NCBI GenBank assembly: GCA_029212465.1
Contig: JARGNV010000008.1
Coordinates: 1 to 64,000, forward strand
Reading direction: 5' to 3'
Length of the DNA stretch: 64,000 nt
From: Legionellaceae bacterium
Lineage (GTDB): Bacteria > Pseudomonadota > Gammaproteobacteria > Legionellales > Legionellaceae
Part shown: piece after piece, positions 18,863-27,063 of the stretch
Layout: the number at the start of each line of letters is the position of its first letter
How positions within the stretch are numbered: the first letter of the stretch is position 1
Position numbers and translations under genes: made by a program
The notes under the pieces: model-generated
What the model was told of the DNA's origin: nothing
What the model saw: the letters and a program-made list of their open reading frames with translations, nothing else
Databases searched by the model: none

Positions 18863-19951
18863 ATGAAATTTATGTTTCGCGTCGCTTTTGCATGCTTTAT
18901 CAGTGCTAGTGCCTTTGCGCAGCCTGATATCGAACTTCAAGGTAAAATCACACAAGTTATTCCAAACTCACCATCTTCCTTTGCATCGGATAAAACACTT
19001 ACTCACACCCCTCCAAAAACGATTACATTGATGGGCGTTAAGCTCTCAGACCGTGCCTGGGATGCGCTTGCTAAACGAAGCACTGAGGCACTAGACTCTC
19101 CGACCCTTGAGACCACTTTAAAAGGTCCACGTACCCCTTCTAAAGTACAGCTAGGCATGAACCAAGTCCCTGTTATGGACCAAGGTCAACATGGTACTTG
19201 TGCAACATTTGCGGTCACAGCAGCCCTTGATGCAGCCCTTGGTGCCGGCGACTATATCAGCCAAACATGCCATCTGCAGCTTGGGCAGCATCTTGAGACG
19301 CTCGGATATAACCCCAGTGGCTGGAACGGCTCTCTTGGCCCTCTGGTATTAGACCAAATACGCGCATTTGGTATTGTAAATAAAGATACACAAAAAGAGG
19401 TAGGCTGTGGTGGGCTCACTGAGTATCCCGCAGCAAGCGAAACACCAGAAGAAGGGATGACCTTATCGGCATTCCATGACATCAGTGAGCCGTTAGCTGA
19501 TGAGGTCGCATGGACGCCACTTTTAGATATTTACCAAATCGTTTTAGACCGAGCCGAGCCTCAAAAAACACTCGATGCCGTCAAAACAGCCCTCAGAAAT
19601 AATGACCGACTAACCTTTGGTGTATTGCTGTTCCGCTTGAACGAAGGTGTTGTAGGTGCTGTTGCCAAGCATCATAGCGCTAATGATACTTGGGTGCTCA
19701 CCCCTGCGGTGATTGATGACATCAAACAGCAAAAAAATTATGGCGGACATGCCATGATCATTACAGGGTTTGACGACCATGCATCCGCGGTTGATAAAGA
19801 TGGACGCTGGCATAAAGGCCTTTTAACACTCCGAAACTCTTGGGGTACTGACGTAGGTGATGGCGGTAACTTTTACATGTCCTATGATTACTTTAAGGTG
19901 CTCAGCACCGAGGTGCAGCGCATCCGCTCACTTAAGTACCTTAAGGATTAA
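18863..19951 (+). CDS. Secreted papain-family (C1) cysteine protease
   Basis: A 362-residue exported protein. The signal peptide of about 19 residues ends at SAFA-QPD. A prodomain-like region of about 85 residues precedes the catalytic domain. The oxyanion Gln and catalytic Cys are in VMDQGQHGTCATFAV (near 109-123), the catalytic His in GGHAMIITGFDDH (near 297) and the Asn in LRNSWGTDVGDGGNFYMSY (near 327). All members of the Cys-His-Asn triad are present, so it should be active. L. pneumophila has a type II-secreted C1 protease (Lpg2622) of this general kind; orthology is inferred. GAGAG precedes the ATG and a terminator follows, so it is monocistronic. Confidence 0.9.
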   Translation: MKFMFRVAFACFISASAFAQPDIELQGKITQVIPNSPSSFASDKTLTHTPPKTITLMGVKLSDRAWDALAKRSTEALDSPTLETTLKGPRTPSKVQLGMNQVPVMDQGQHGTCATFAVTAALDAALGAGDYISQTCHLQLGQHLETLGYNPSGWNGSLGPLVLDQIRAFGIVNKDTQKEVGCGGLTEYPAASETPEEGMTLSAFHDISEPLADEVAWTPLLDIYQIVLDRAEPQKTLDAVKTALRNNDRLTFGVLLFRLNEGVVGAVAKHHSANDTWVLTPAVIDDIKQQKNYGGHAMIITGFDDHASAVDKDGRWHKGLLTLRNSWGTDVGDGGNFYMSYDYFKVLSTEVQRIRSLKYLKD

Positions 19952-19970
19952 AAAGGATCAATATGCAATC

Positions 19971-20008
19971 GCCAAGACTTTTATTATTAAAGGTCTTGGC
20001 TTTTCTTT
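19971..20008 (+). terminator. Rho-independent terminator after the C1 protease
   Basis: GCCAAGAC (19971-19978) and GTCTTGGC (19993-20000) form a perfect eight-pair stem extended by T/A pairs into an AT-rich loop, followed by TTTTCTTT. It lies 20 bp after the protease stop. The same stem overlaps the 3' end of the small minus-strand ORF at 19987-20139 and could also act in that direction. Confidence 0.8.
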
Positions 20009-20139
20009 AAAGGAGAGCGAGCCAGCGCTTCTGCCTGTGCAGTGACAAGTCTCTGCGATTGTCCTGGCAGCGCGTTAAAGGCCTCCTCCGACATAATGCT
20101 GCTCATGCAAGCAGGGAAGTTTGATGGTTCAAACCACAT
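19987..20139 (-). CDS. Probable 50-residue protein downstream of the ATP-grasp gene
   Basis: A minus-strand ATG at 20139 opens a 50-codon frame ending in TAA at 19987. GAGGAA lies 5 nt before the ATG, a strong ribosome-binding site. The product begins MWFEPSNFPACMSSIM, continues with an Ala/Gln/Glu-rich helix, and ends with a basic KKSQDL. It has no signal peptide. It sits 41 bp behind the ATP-grasp ligase in the same orientation, so it is probably the last gene of that operon. No family recognised. Confidence 0.55.
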   Translation of the reverse strand: MWFEPSNFPACMSSIMSEEAFNALPGQSQRLVTAQAEALARSPLKKSQDL

Positions 20140-20180
20140 TGTAATTCCTCGTTTATTGCATTAACTGCGCACACAGCGTT

Positions 20181-21194
20181 CTAGGCCAGCTCTCGCTCCT
20201 CTACACCCTCGGGTACTGCGTGACGAGCTGGTAGGTTGTTCGGAACGTGTCCCATTGACTGACTAAAGGCCACACGTACACTTACAGGCTCTACGGTTTT
20301 ATCTAAACACGCAACATGTGCCTCAATCGCTTTATAGCGCGCAAGCAACCCTTCACGATTTGCAATTTGAATATTAAGACCAGGCCTAGCATTTAACTCT
20401 AGCATTAAGGGGCCTTCTGCTTTATCAAGCACAATATCAACCCCCAAATAACCAAGCTCTGTTAACTCATAGGCGGATGCTGCAATGCGCAGTATTTCAT
20501 CCCAAAAAGGCACCTGAATACCCACGGTTGAATTGAGGGTATCTGGGTGATAATCAATCGCCTCATTGTGCACAACGCCCCCAAGCGTTAAACCCGTTTT
20601 AATATCAACCCCAACCCCTATCGCGCCTTGATGCAAGTTTGCTTTGCCATTTGAAACACGGGTTGGTAGACGTAGCATCGCCATTGCAGGATAGCCTAAT
20701 AACGTAATCACGCGAATATCTGGCACCCCTTCATGACTAATCGACTCAAACACTGGGTCTACACACACACGACGCTCAATAATGGCTTCATCGGGGTGAC
20801 CTCCCAAACTATAAGCACCCGATAATAGGCTCGATAAGTGGTAGGCCAAATCGTCAGTGGTCCAAATTTCGCCATTAATTAAACGATAGCGGCCAAATAC
20901 TCGATTCGTCACCACCAAAATGCCATCTCCGCCAGCACCGTGTGCTGGTTTAATCACAAAATCAGGATACGGCTCAAGCAATGCATCGAGTGATTTTAGC
21001 TGATGCTCGGTTTTGATACTTGCGTATAAACGGGGTACAGGAATATCAGCAGCTATCGCAAGCGACTTTGTCTTTAACTTATCATCGACTAAAGGATAGC
21101 GCTTTCTTGGGTTATAGCGAAGTGCATAAGCACTGTTCCGGCGATTAATGCCGAGCACACCTTGCTTTTTTAACTGTCGCCAAAGCCGCCACAT
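20181..21194 (-). CDS. ATP-grasp alpha-L-glutamate ligase-like protein
   Basis: A 337-residue ATP-grasp enzyme. It shows DDKLKTKSLAIAADIPVPR (about 37-55), FVIKPAHGAGGDGILVV (about 75-91), a central domain with ALEGxA-type DIRVITLLGYPAMAMLRLPT, and the metal-binding LLELNARPGLNIQIAN near 271. In this family (RimK-related, often with the 7TM partner) the predicted reaction is ATP-dependent amide-bond formation, attaching an amino acid to a peptide or protein; the substrate is unknown. It starts one base inside the stop region of the upstream membrane gene, so the pair are coupled. Confidence 0.85.
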   Translation of the reverse strand: MWRLWRQLKKQGVLGINRRNSAYALRYNPRKRYPLVDDKLKTKSLAIAADIPVPRLYASIKTEHQLKSLDALLEPYPDFVIKPAHGAGGDGILVVTNRVFGRYRLINGEIWTTDDLAYHLSSLLSGAYSLGGHPDEAIIERRVCVDPVFESISHEGVPDIRVITLLGYPAMAMLRLPTRVSNGKANLHQGAIGVGVDIKTGLTLGGVVHNEAIDYHPDTLNSTVGIQVPFWDEILRIAASAYELTELGYLGVDIVLDKAEGPLMLELNARPGLNIQIANREGLLARYKAIEAHVACLDKTVEPVSVRVAFSQSMGHVPNNLPARHAVPEGVEERELA

Positions 21195-22717
21195 TAACTT
21201 GGTTCCGCCAGTGCTTTAAAGCGAAATAATTCAAACAAACGATACCCTTGATATTGACCAAATATTAAAATCAATGCCAATAGCACAAAAAGTAGCTCAG
21301 GAAATGCAAACATTAAATATTGTAAAGCAGACCAATTCATCACTGCAAAAGCAACAATTGCCGCAACTAAACTCCCAGCCCCACATTTAACCGCTTCGTA
21401 AGCACCCCGCTCATCCCAGGTAATACACATGCGTTCAATTGTCATTGTTAAAATAATCATTGGGAAGAGTGCTACCGAAAGGCCTGCTCGCAAGTCAAGA
21501 CTTTGACTCATCACACTAATAAATAACATTAGCAAGATAACTACGGTTAAAATGACAGCAAGCCTCGGCACCAAAAGAAGCCGCAACTCATCCAAATAAA
21601 AGCGTACCAAAAGGCCAAAAGATACAATCACCGTAAACAGCACAACACCCCATATCACCTGGGTTTCACGAAACGCCAGCGCAATTAAAACCGGCATAAA
21701 AGTGCCAAAGGTCATGAGTCCAATAAAATTACGCAACAATAAAATAATAAACGCACCAATTGGAATCATGAGTAAAATTTTGTAGGTTTCTTGCACATTC
21801 ACAGGCAATGTTAGCAATGAGAATCGCATCAAGTTTGACTCAGCCTGCAAACCTCGAGTTTTTGCAGCACTGAGCGCGTTCATAGGCGTTGGAGACACTG
21901 TCAAACTAAATTGAGGTGCTTTACCTCCAGCCACTTCAAATAATGAGTCTGTTCCATACTGCCACACCAAAAAGTGTTTAGGCAGGCCTAAAGCACCTGT
22001 TTCCGGATTCAAGTACAGCCAAGCCTGCCCATTGTATACCGCCAAAAACCAGTGGGCTTCAGCTCGGTTATCTTGTTTCAAATAAAAACCTTGTACCGGT
22101 AATGCTTCAATTTTTGCTTGATTCAGCACTTGAATCACTGCCTGCACCACTGCTTTTTTGCTGTTATCTCCTCCTAACAAAAGCTTTGCATTGCCATCTT
22201 GCTTATTTAATTCTTGAATCGTACTTTGAGCAAACGTTTGAATATCAGCTGATGATTGGCGAGCCTGGGTAATAATCGTATCGACAGCTGCCTTTTGGTT
22301 ATCTGGCAACACTTGTACTTTTGGGTACGTCGGCTTGCGTAAGGCCCCTACTTGGTTATCTGCCTCACGAAAAATCGCCCGGTAATACAATGACTGTGGC
22401 CCCGAACTTCGGCGCAAAGACCAAACAGCCTGGCGATTATCTCCGATAAGATTTGTCATCACACCATAATTTTGTGACACAAAGTACTCATCTAAAATCG
22501 CAAGGTGAGGCGGCATATAGGGAATTGTGAAGCGTGCTTGTACTGGTCTATTACGCTCTGCTGTAAAACGAAGATTTGCCTCAACCATCCAGCTATTTAC
22601 CGTTTTTGTTGCAGTAAACGGCACATCCAATACCAGTGCGCGATATAAAAAAATACCAACCCCCAATACTAGCAGCACAACAATCAAACCACATAGGTGG
22701 CGTGTACGTGACTTCAT
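21194..22717 (-). CDS. Inactive transglutaminase-domain protein fused to seven-helix membrane domain
   Basis: A 507-residue membrane protein. One N-terminal helix (residues 8-30) anchors a periplasmic region of about 290 residues that ends in a transglutaminase-like segment (HWFLAVYNGQAWLYLNPETG near 224-243). About seven membrane helices follow from 315 to 500, with LMTFGTFMPVLIALAFRETQ conserved between the first two. This is the known UUP1/7TM architecture found beside RimK-like ATP-grasp ligases and retropepsin-like proteases. The catalytic Cys of true transglutaminases is not evident. It overlaps both neighbours. Confidence 0.88.
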   Translation of the reverse strand: MKSRTRHLCGLIVVLLVLGVGIFLYRALVLDVPFTATKTVNSWMVEANLRFTAERNRPVQARFTIPYMPPHLAILDEYFVSQNYGVMTNLIGDNRQAVWSLRRSSGPQSLYYRAIFREADNQVGALRKPTYPKVQVLPDNQKAAVDTIITQARQSSADIQTFAQSTIQELNKQDGNAKLLLGGDNSKKAVVQAVIQVLNQAKIEALPVQGFYLKQDNRAEAHWFLAVYNGQAWLYLNPETGALGLPKHFLVWQYGTDSLFEVAGGKAPQFSLTVSPTPMNALSAAKTRGLQAESNLMRFSLLTLPVNVQETYKILLMIPIGAFIILLLRNFIGLMTFGTFMPVLIALAFRETQVIWGVVLFTVIVSFGLLVRFYLDELRLLLVPRLAVILTVVILLMLFISVMSQSLDLRAGLSVALFPMIILTMTIERMCITWDERGAYEAVKCGAGSLVAAIVAFAVMNWSALQYLMFAFPELLFVLLALILIFGQYQGYRLFELFRFKALAEPS

Positions 22718-23244
22718 TGTGTTATCACTGTGTTATTCAAAGTAAATTTTTTGCCCGGATCAATCACGCCATCAAATGCAACCAATGCCTCTCGCCCCAA
22801 AAGCAGTGGGTAAGTAAAACGCTTACGATTTGCAAGGTTTACACGAATCGTGCGTGTTTCATGCCCCAATTGTACCGGCATCATAACAACCGGACGCTTA
22901 ATAAATGGGTTTTTGATGCGAACCCCTGCAATTTCACCAGAGCGCGCTTTAATGCTCACATCCCCCATATGCGCACAGGTAAAGGGAACTTCTCCGCTTT
23001 TAGTCGGCACAACAAACTTTAAAAATAGCTTGCCATTAATTTCTATCGGACGAATACGTTTTGCGTAAAGAGATGCAGATTTTGCGCCTGTATCAAGCTT
23101 TGCCTTAAGCGTAAGCTGTTTATCTGGCAAGGTCGCTCTTTCAAGATAACCGTAAACTTGCTTTGGATGTACGCTCGATACTGCCCAAGCATGTCCAAAG
23201 CACAAAAAAGAGCACAACGAAAAAAAAGTAACTCTTAAAAGCAT
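22714..23244 (-). CDS. Periplasmic retropepsin-like protease (formerly 'ATP-dependent zinc protease')
   Basis: A 176-residue protein with an N-terminal signal peptide (cleavage near HAWA-VSS). The aspartyl-protease motif LDTGAKSAS is near residue 50, and the second hydrophobic beta motif YPLLLGREAL near 147 completes a retropepsin-like monomer; dimerisation would give the active site. The family was once labelled a zinc protease. It is the first gene of a tightly overlapping run (protease, 7TM protein, ATP-grasp ligase), suggesting that a peptide linkage made by the ligase may be processed in the periplasm. Confidence 0.85.
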   Translation of the reverse strand: MLLRVTFFSLCSFLCFGHAWAVSSVHPKQVYGYLERATLPDKQLTLKAKLDTGAKSASLYAKRIRPIEINGKLFLKFVVPTKSGEVPFTCAHMGDVSIKARSGEIAGVRIKNPFIKRPVVMMPVQLGHETRTIRVNLANRKRFTYPLLLGREALVAFDGVIDPGKKFTLNNTVITQ

Positions 23245-23425
23245 GGTGGGTCCTAAAGCAACCTAAATGCAAGCAATATTATCAGATTTAAATATTAAAA
23301 TAACCCCTACAATTGCCCAAAAACCCGAGTTCGTGATAAGCTCAAACCGTTTTGAATATACCCCGCGTACCTTTAAAATAAAATATCTATAAAAACGCGG
23401 AACAATACGTAGGACTCTAATTACT

Positions 23426-23677
23426 ATGAATATCATTACTCGCATCATCCGCCGTTGTTTTTCTTCTTCTAAAAACGGCAAACAACAAGGAACCATCAAA
23501 TTTTTTGACCGTAAAAAACGGTTTGGTTTTATCGTTGCAGGACAAAAAGAGTATTTCTTTCACGCAAGTGCCGCAAAGCCTGAAGATGTAAAAGGCTTAA
23601 GAGACGGCGCGAAAGTTTACTTTGTCCTCATTGAAGGAAAAAAAGGGCCACAAGCTGACAGCATTGAAATTGCATAA
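23426..23677 (+). CDS. Cold-shock-domain protein with basic N-terminal extension
   Basis: An 83-residue protein. The cold-shock domain begins at about residue 20 with GTIKFFDRKKRFGFI (RNP1) and EYFFHAS (RNP2), and ends with GPQADSIEI. Unlike E. coli CspA it has about 18 extra residues at the N-terminus, basic with a run of serines (RIIRRCFSSSKNGK), and the domain itself is shortened. AGGA precedes the ATG by 11 nt. It lies 29 bp before moxR and may be the first gene of the Bat operon transcript. Confidence 0.85.
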   Translation: MNIITRIIRRCFSSSKNGKQQGTIKFFDRKKRFGFIVAGQKEYFFHASAAKPEDVKGLRDGAKVYFVLIEGKKGPQADSIEIA

Positions 23678-23706
23678 AAACTGACAACTCACATGGAGTG
23701 GAACAG

Positions 23707-24699
23707 ATGTCTTCGGAACACAGCGTTAAAGACAGCATTTTAGGTTTACAAAAAACACTCAATGAACAAATACTAGGGCAGGAAGCCCTTATTTCTCGTC
23801 TTTTAATTGCTTTGCTTGCAGATGGACACCTGCTGGTTGAGGGGGCACCGGGGCTTGCCAAAACACGCGCTGTTAAAGCTCTTGCCTCCAACATTGAGGG
23901 CGATTTTCACCGCATTCAATTCACCCCCGACTTACTTCCAGGCGACCTCACCGGAACCGATGTCTATCATCCGGAAGATGGCTCTTTTGTGTTTCAGCCA
24001 GGCCCACTCCTCCACCCGCTTATTTTGGCCGATGAAATTAACCGTGCGCCCGCTAAAGTGCAATCGGCTTTGCTCGAAGCGATGGCCGAACGTCAAATTA
24101 CGATTGGCGGAAAAACGTATCCTTTGCCTGAACTTTTTCTGGTTATGGCAACTCAAAACCCCATTGAGCAAGAAGGTACCTACCCACTCCCTGAAGCGCA
24201 ACTCGACCGATTCCTCATGTATGTCAAAATTGATTATCCTGATGCCTCAGTTGAACGTGACATATTAATGCTTGCCAGGGAAGAGGCAAAACAGAGCACC
24301 CCTCTTATCAAAAAAGCTCAAAAGCAAGCGTTTAAACCATTACCTCAGTGCACTTTATTCAAAGCACGCCAAGAAGTATTAGCCGTGCACACCAGTGATG
24401 CGTTAGCCGACTACCTGGTTGAGCTTATTGTTGCAACTCGAGATCCACGCCGCTATAGCGATGATTTGTCTCGTTGGCTTCGATTTGGAGCAAGCCCACG
24501 TGCAACTATTGCCCTTGACCGCTGTGCCAAAGCACATGCCTGGCTCAATGCACGCGATTATGTCACCCCAGAAGACATTCATGTCATTGCACACGATGTA
24601 CTACGCCATCGCATTATCCTCACATTCGAAGCAGAGGCTGAAGGCATCAGTACGGATACGTTCCTAACGGAGCTGCTTCGCCTGGTAGCCCTTCCTTAA
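23707..24699 (+). CDS. MoxR-type AAA+ ATPase
   Basis: A 330-residue MoxR ATPase. Walker A is EGAPGLAKTRAVKAL near residue 45, Walker B LADEINRAPAKVQSALLEAM near 110, sensor 1 ATQNPIEQEGTYPLPEAQLDRF near 155, and a C-terminal lid. MoxR proteins act with von Willebrand factor A proteins as chaperone-like maturation systems. The ATG at 23707 is preferred to an upstream GTG because GGAG lies 8 nt before it. It is the first clear gene of the run to 30468, where spacing is small or negative throughout. Confidence 0.93.
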   Translation: MSSEHSVKDSILGLQKTLNEQILGQEALISRLLIALLADGHLLVEGAPGLAKTRAVKALASNIEGDFHRIQFTPDLLPGDLTGTDVYHPEDGSFVFQPGPLLHPLILADEINRAPAKVQSALLEAMAERQITIGGKTYPLPELFLVMATQNPIEQEGTYPLPEAQLDRFLMYVKIDYPDASVERDILMLAREEAKQSTPLIKKAQKQAFKPLPQCTLFKARQEVLAVHTSDALADYLVELIVATRDPRRYSDDLSRWLRFGASPRATIALDRCAKAHAWLNARDYVTPEDIHVIAHDVLRHRIILTFEAEAEGISTDTFLTELLRLVALP

Positions 24700-24711
24700 G
24701 GCGCACGTCCT

Positions 24712-25623
24712 ATGGATAACGGAACTATCGCAACCCTCCCTGAGCTCTTAGCACTTGAAGGACTTGTGCAAAATAAAAAATTGCGCGCCCGCACAAAGGC
24801 ACCTCGTATGGGGCACCGAGAAACTCGGCTTCGAGGGCGAGGCATGGATTTTGCCGAAGTTCGAAACTACCAAGCAGGCGATGAGATTCGTCATATGGAA
24901 TGGCGTTCAACTGCACGTACGGGTCGTCCCCATATCAAGCTTTATCAAGAAGAACGAGAGCGCCCTGTTGTATTACTCATTGATTTTAATCCTTCTATGC
25001 ACTTTGGCACGCGAGATGTATTTAAATCTGTGCTAGCTGCACGACTAGCAGCCCTTCTTGCCTGGATTGCCATCGCCGCAGGCGACCGTGTGGGTAGTTG
25101 TTTATTTTCAGGCGACCATCTTGATGAGCGGCTGCCTCAAAATCGCCATAAAGGCGTGCTACCGCTGCTTGCAAGCCTCTCTCACTATACTTCAATACTG
25201 CATCAAACCCCTGATATCACGCCAAGACCTCTCAATGACATCTTGGTACGTTTAAAGCGGGTTTTAAAACCCGGCAGCTTGCTCATCTTAATGAGCGACT
25301 TTTATTCATTGAATGATGCCTCTGAACTGCTTTTAAGTCGGCTCAAAAAACACAATGATATCATCGCCTACCGTATTGCAGACCCCCTTGAGCTCAACGC
25401 ACCAAAGCCTGGTCTCTACCCCGTCACTAATGGAAGAGACACCTGCACACTCGATCTCAGAAAAAAAACAACGCGACAAACCTATATTGACACGCTCCAT
25501 GCCCGTACAGAAACAATTGAAGCGCGCTTTAATCGCCTGCGTATCCCGTGCTTTACTGTCACAACAGAAACTGACTGGGTAACCCTCGCACACCAAAGTT
25601 TTCCGAGGAATATGCATGCCTAA
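24712..25623 (+). CDS. DUF58 domain protein
   Basis: A 303-residue cytoplasmic protein. The DUF58 core is visible as GRGMDFAEVRNYQAGDEIRHMEWRSTAR (about 43-70, cited in part), followed by a vWA-like LIDFNPSM (near 87) and a second strand LLILMSDFYS near 187. DUF58 proteins almost always follow moxR and are thought to link the ATPase to VWA substrates. It begins 12 bp after moxR and overlaps the next gene by 8 bp. Confidence 0.92.
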   Translation: MDNGTIATLPELLALEGLVQNKKLRARTKAPRMGHRETRLRGRGMDFAEVRNYQAGDEIRHMEWRSTARTGRPHIKLYQEERERPVVLLIDFNPSMHFGTRDVFKSVLAARLAALLAWIAIAAGDRVGSCLFSGDHLDERLPQNRHKGVLPLLASLSHYTSILHQTPDITPRPLNDILVRLKRVLKPGSLLILMSDFYSLNDASELLLSRLKKHNDIIAYRIADPLELNAPKPGLYPVTNGRDTCTLDLRKKTTRQTYIDTLHARTETIEARFNRLRIPCFTVTTETDWVTLAHQSFPRNMHA

Positions 25624-26098
25624 ATCTGCCGAACTTGCTGATTTGCGCGACATCCATTTGCCAGAGGCCGTAAGTGCATGGCCGCCAGGGCCCGCCTATT
25701 ATGCGCTGATTGCGCTTGCGATTATCTGCCTTCTTTTATTTGTAAAATATAAGCAGCGCCAACGCTATACAGCCCCTAAGCGCCAAGCACTACTTGAACT
25801 TGAACAGATAAAATGCGATTACTTAGAATCACCTCACAGCCAAGAAGCCGCCTCAAAAATTACAACCCTTCTTAAACGTGTTGCCTTGGTGTATCACCCA
25901 AGAGTAGATGTCGCAAGCTTACATGGGCAAGATTGGTTGCATTTTTTAGAAGATACAAGCCAACAGATTGATTTTCAAGCCGTTCAAAACAGCCTGATTG
26001 ACACACCTTTTAACCCTGAGGCTACCGAAGATTTAACACCTTTACTCAGTGCTGCTTCTGATTGGATCAAACAACGGAGAAAACGATGTTTGAACTAA
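25616..26098 (+). CDS. DUF4381 single-pass membrane protein of the MoxR/Bat operon
   Basis: A 160-residue protein with the DUF4381 hallmarks: LRDIHLPEAVSAWPPGPAYY (residues 9-28), one membrane helix at about 29-45, then a cytoplasmic helical domain with YHPR near 97 and LHGQDWLHFL near 105. The function is unknown, but it is a standard member between DUF58 and the first VWA gene. It overlaps the preceding gene by 8 bp and the following one by 13 bp. Confidence 0.88.
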   Translation: MPKSAELADLRDIHLPEAVSAWPPGPAYYALIALAIICLLLFVKYKQRQRYTAPKRQALLELEQIKCDYLESPHSQEAASKITTLLKRVALVYHPRVDVASLHGQDWLHFLEDTSQQIDFQAVQNSLIDTPFNPEATEDLTPLLSAASDWIKQRRKRCLN

Positions 26099-27063
26099 GT
26101 ACGCCCACCGCATTGTTCGCACTGCTTATCCCTTTTATCGTTTGGCTCATCTTGCCTAAAGCGCGTGCAACCTACCAAAGCGCACTCAGTATTCCTTTTT
26201 TTGAGCAAATTGCCCCCATAAAGGCGCACATCAAACAAACCAGTCGCGCCTCTCGCATATGGTTTTATCTTATCTGGACACTCTTAGTCTGTGCTGCAGC
26301 AGGCCCAAGATGGGTTGGCGCCCCCCTCCCTCTCGAGCACGAGGGCCATAATATCATGCTCATTCTTGATATCTCTGGTAGTATGGAGATTCGAGACCGC
26401 CTACATCACGGCAGGCCTTGCACACGTCTTGAAATTGTTAAAGAAGCCGCTGAACAATTTATTAAGCGTCGTAGTGACGCACAAATTGGCCTCATTTTAT
26501 TTGGTTCCCGTGCCTACCTACAAACACCTCTCACCAAGGACCACGCAACGATTTTAATGCGGCTTAAGGACGCAACGGTTGGTCTTGCTGGAAAAACCAC
26601 CTCTATTGGAGACGCCTTAGGACTTGCCATAAAACACATGCAGCATATCCCGAAAAAAGGGCGTGTCATTATTTTGCTAACGGATGGTGCGAATAACTCC
26701 GGTATGCTGCTGCCGTTGAAGGCGGCACAATTAGCCAAGCAAGATGATATTAAAGTCTACACCATTGGGCTTAGCAATGAATCCGGTGTCCCCATGTTTG
26801 GTGGTATGCAAGCCTCTGTTGATGACTTAGATGAGAGCACCCTTAAAACCATTGCCTCAATGACCAAAGGGCAATATTTTCGCGCAACCGATAAGCGCTC
26901 TCTTGAGGCTATTTATCAACACATTAATCAACTTGAAACCGTCACACACAACAGTGCTACTGTTCGCCCAGAACGCACTTTCTACCCTTATCCATTAGCA
27001 GGTGCGTTATTTTTTCTGATGCTATGGCTAACTAAGGCCGCCATTCGAGGACGCGTGCAATGA
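26086..27063 (+). CDS. BatA-like von Willebrand factor A membrane protein
   Basis: A 325-residue protein. Membrane helices lie at about 8-22 and 57-75. The VWA domain spans about 85-285 with a complete MIDAS: LDISGSM near 97, a threonine in GKTTSIGDALG near 170 and LLTDGANNSG near 198. A C-terminal helix (about 300-318) follows. An ATG at 26086 with GGAG 10 nt upstream is preferred to a TTG 24 bp earlier. Bat proteins (Bacteroides aerotolerance) are linked to stress tolerance and envelope integrity in other bacteria. Confidence 0.92.
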   Translation: MFELSTPTALFALLIPFIVWLILPKARATYQSALSIPFFEQIAPIKAHIKQTSRASRIWFYLIWTLLVCAAAGPRWVGAPLPLEHEGHNIMLILDISGSMEIRDRLHHGRPCTRLEIVKEAAEQFIKRRSDAQIGLILFGSRAYLQTPLTKDHATILMRLKDATVGLAGKTTSIGDALGLAIKHMQHIPKKGRVIILLTDGANNSGMLLPLKAAQLAKQDDIKVYTIGLSNESGVPMFGGMQASVDDLDESTLKTIASMTKGQYFRATDKRSLEAIYQHINQLETVTHNSATVRPERTFYPYPLAGALFFLMLWLTKAAIRGRVQ

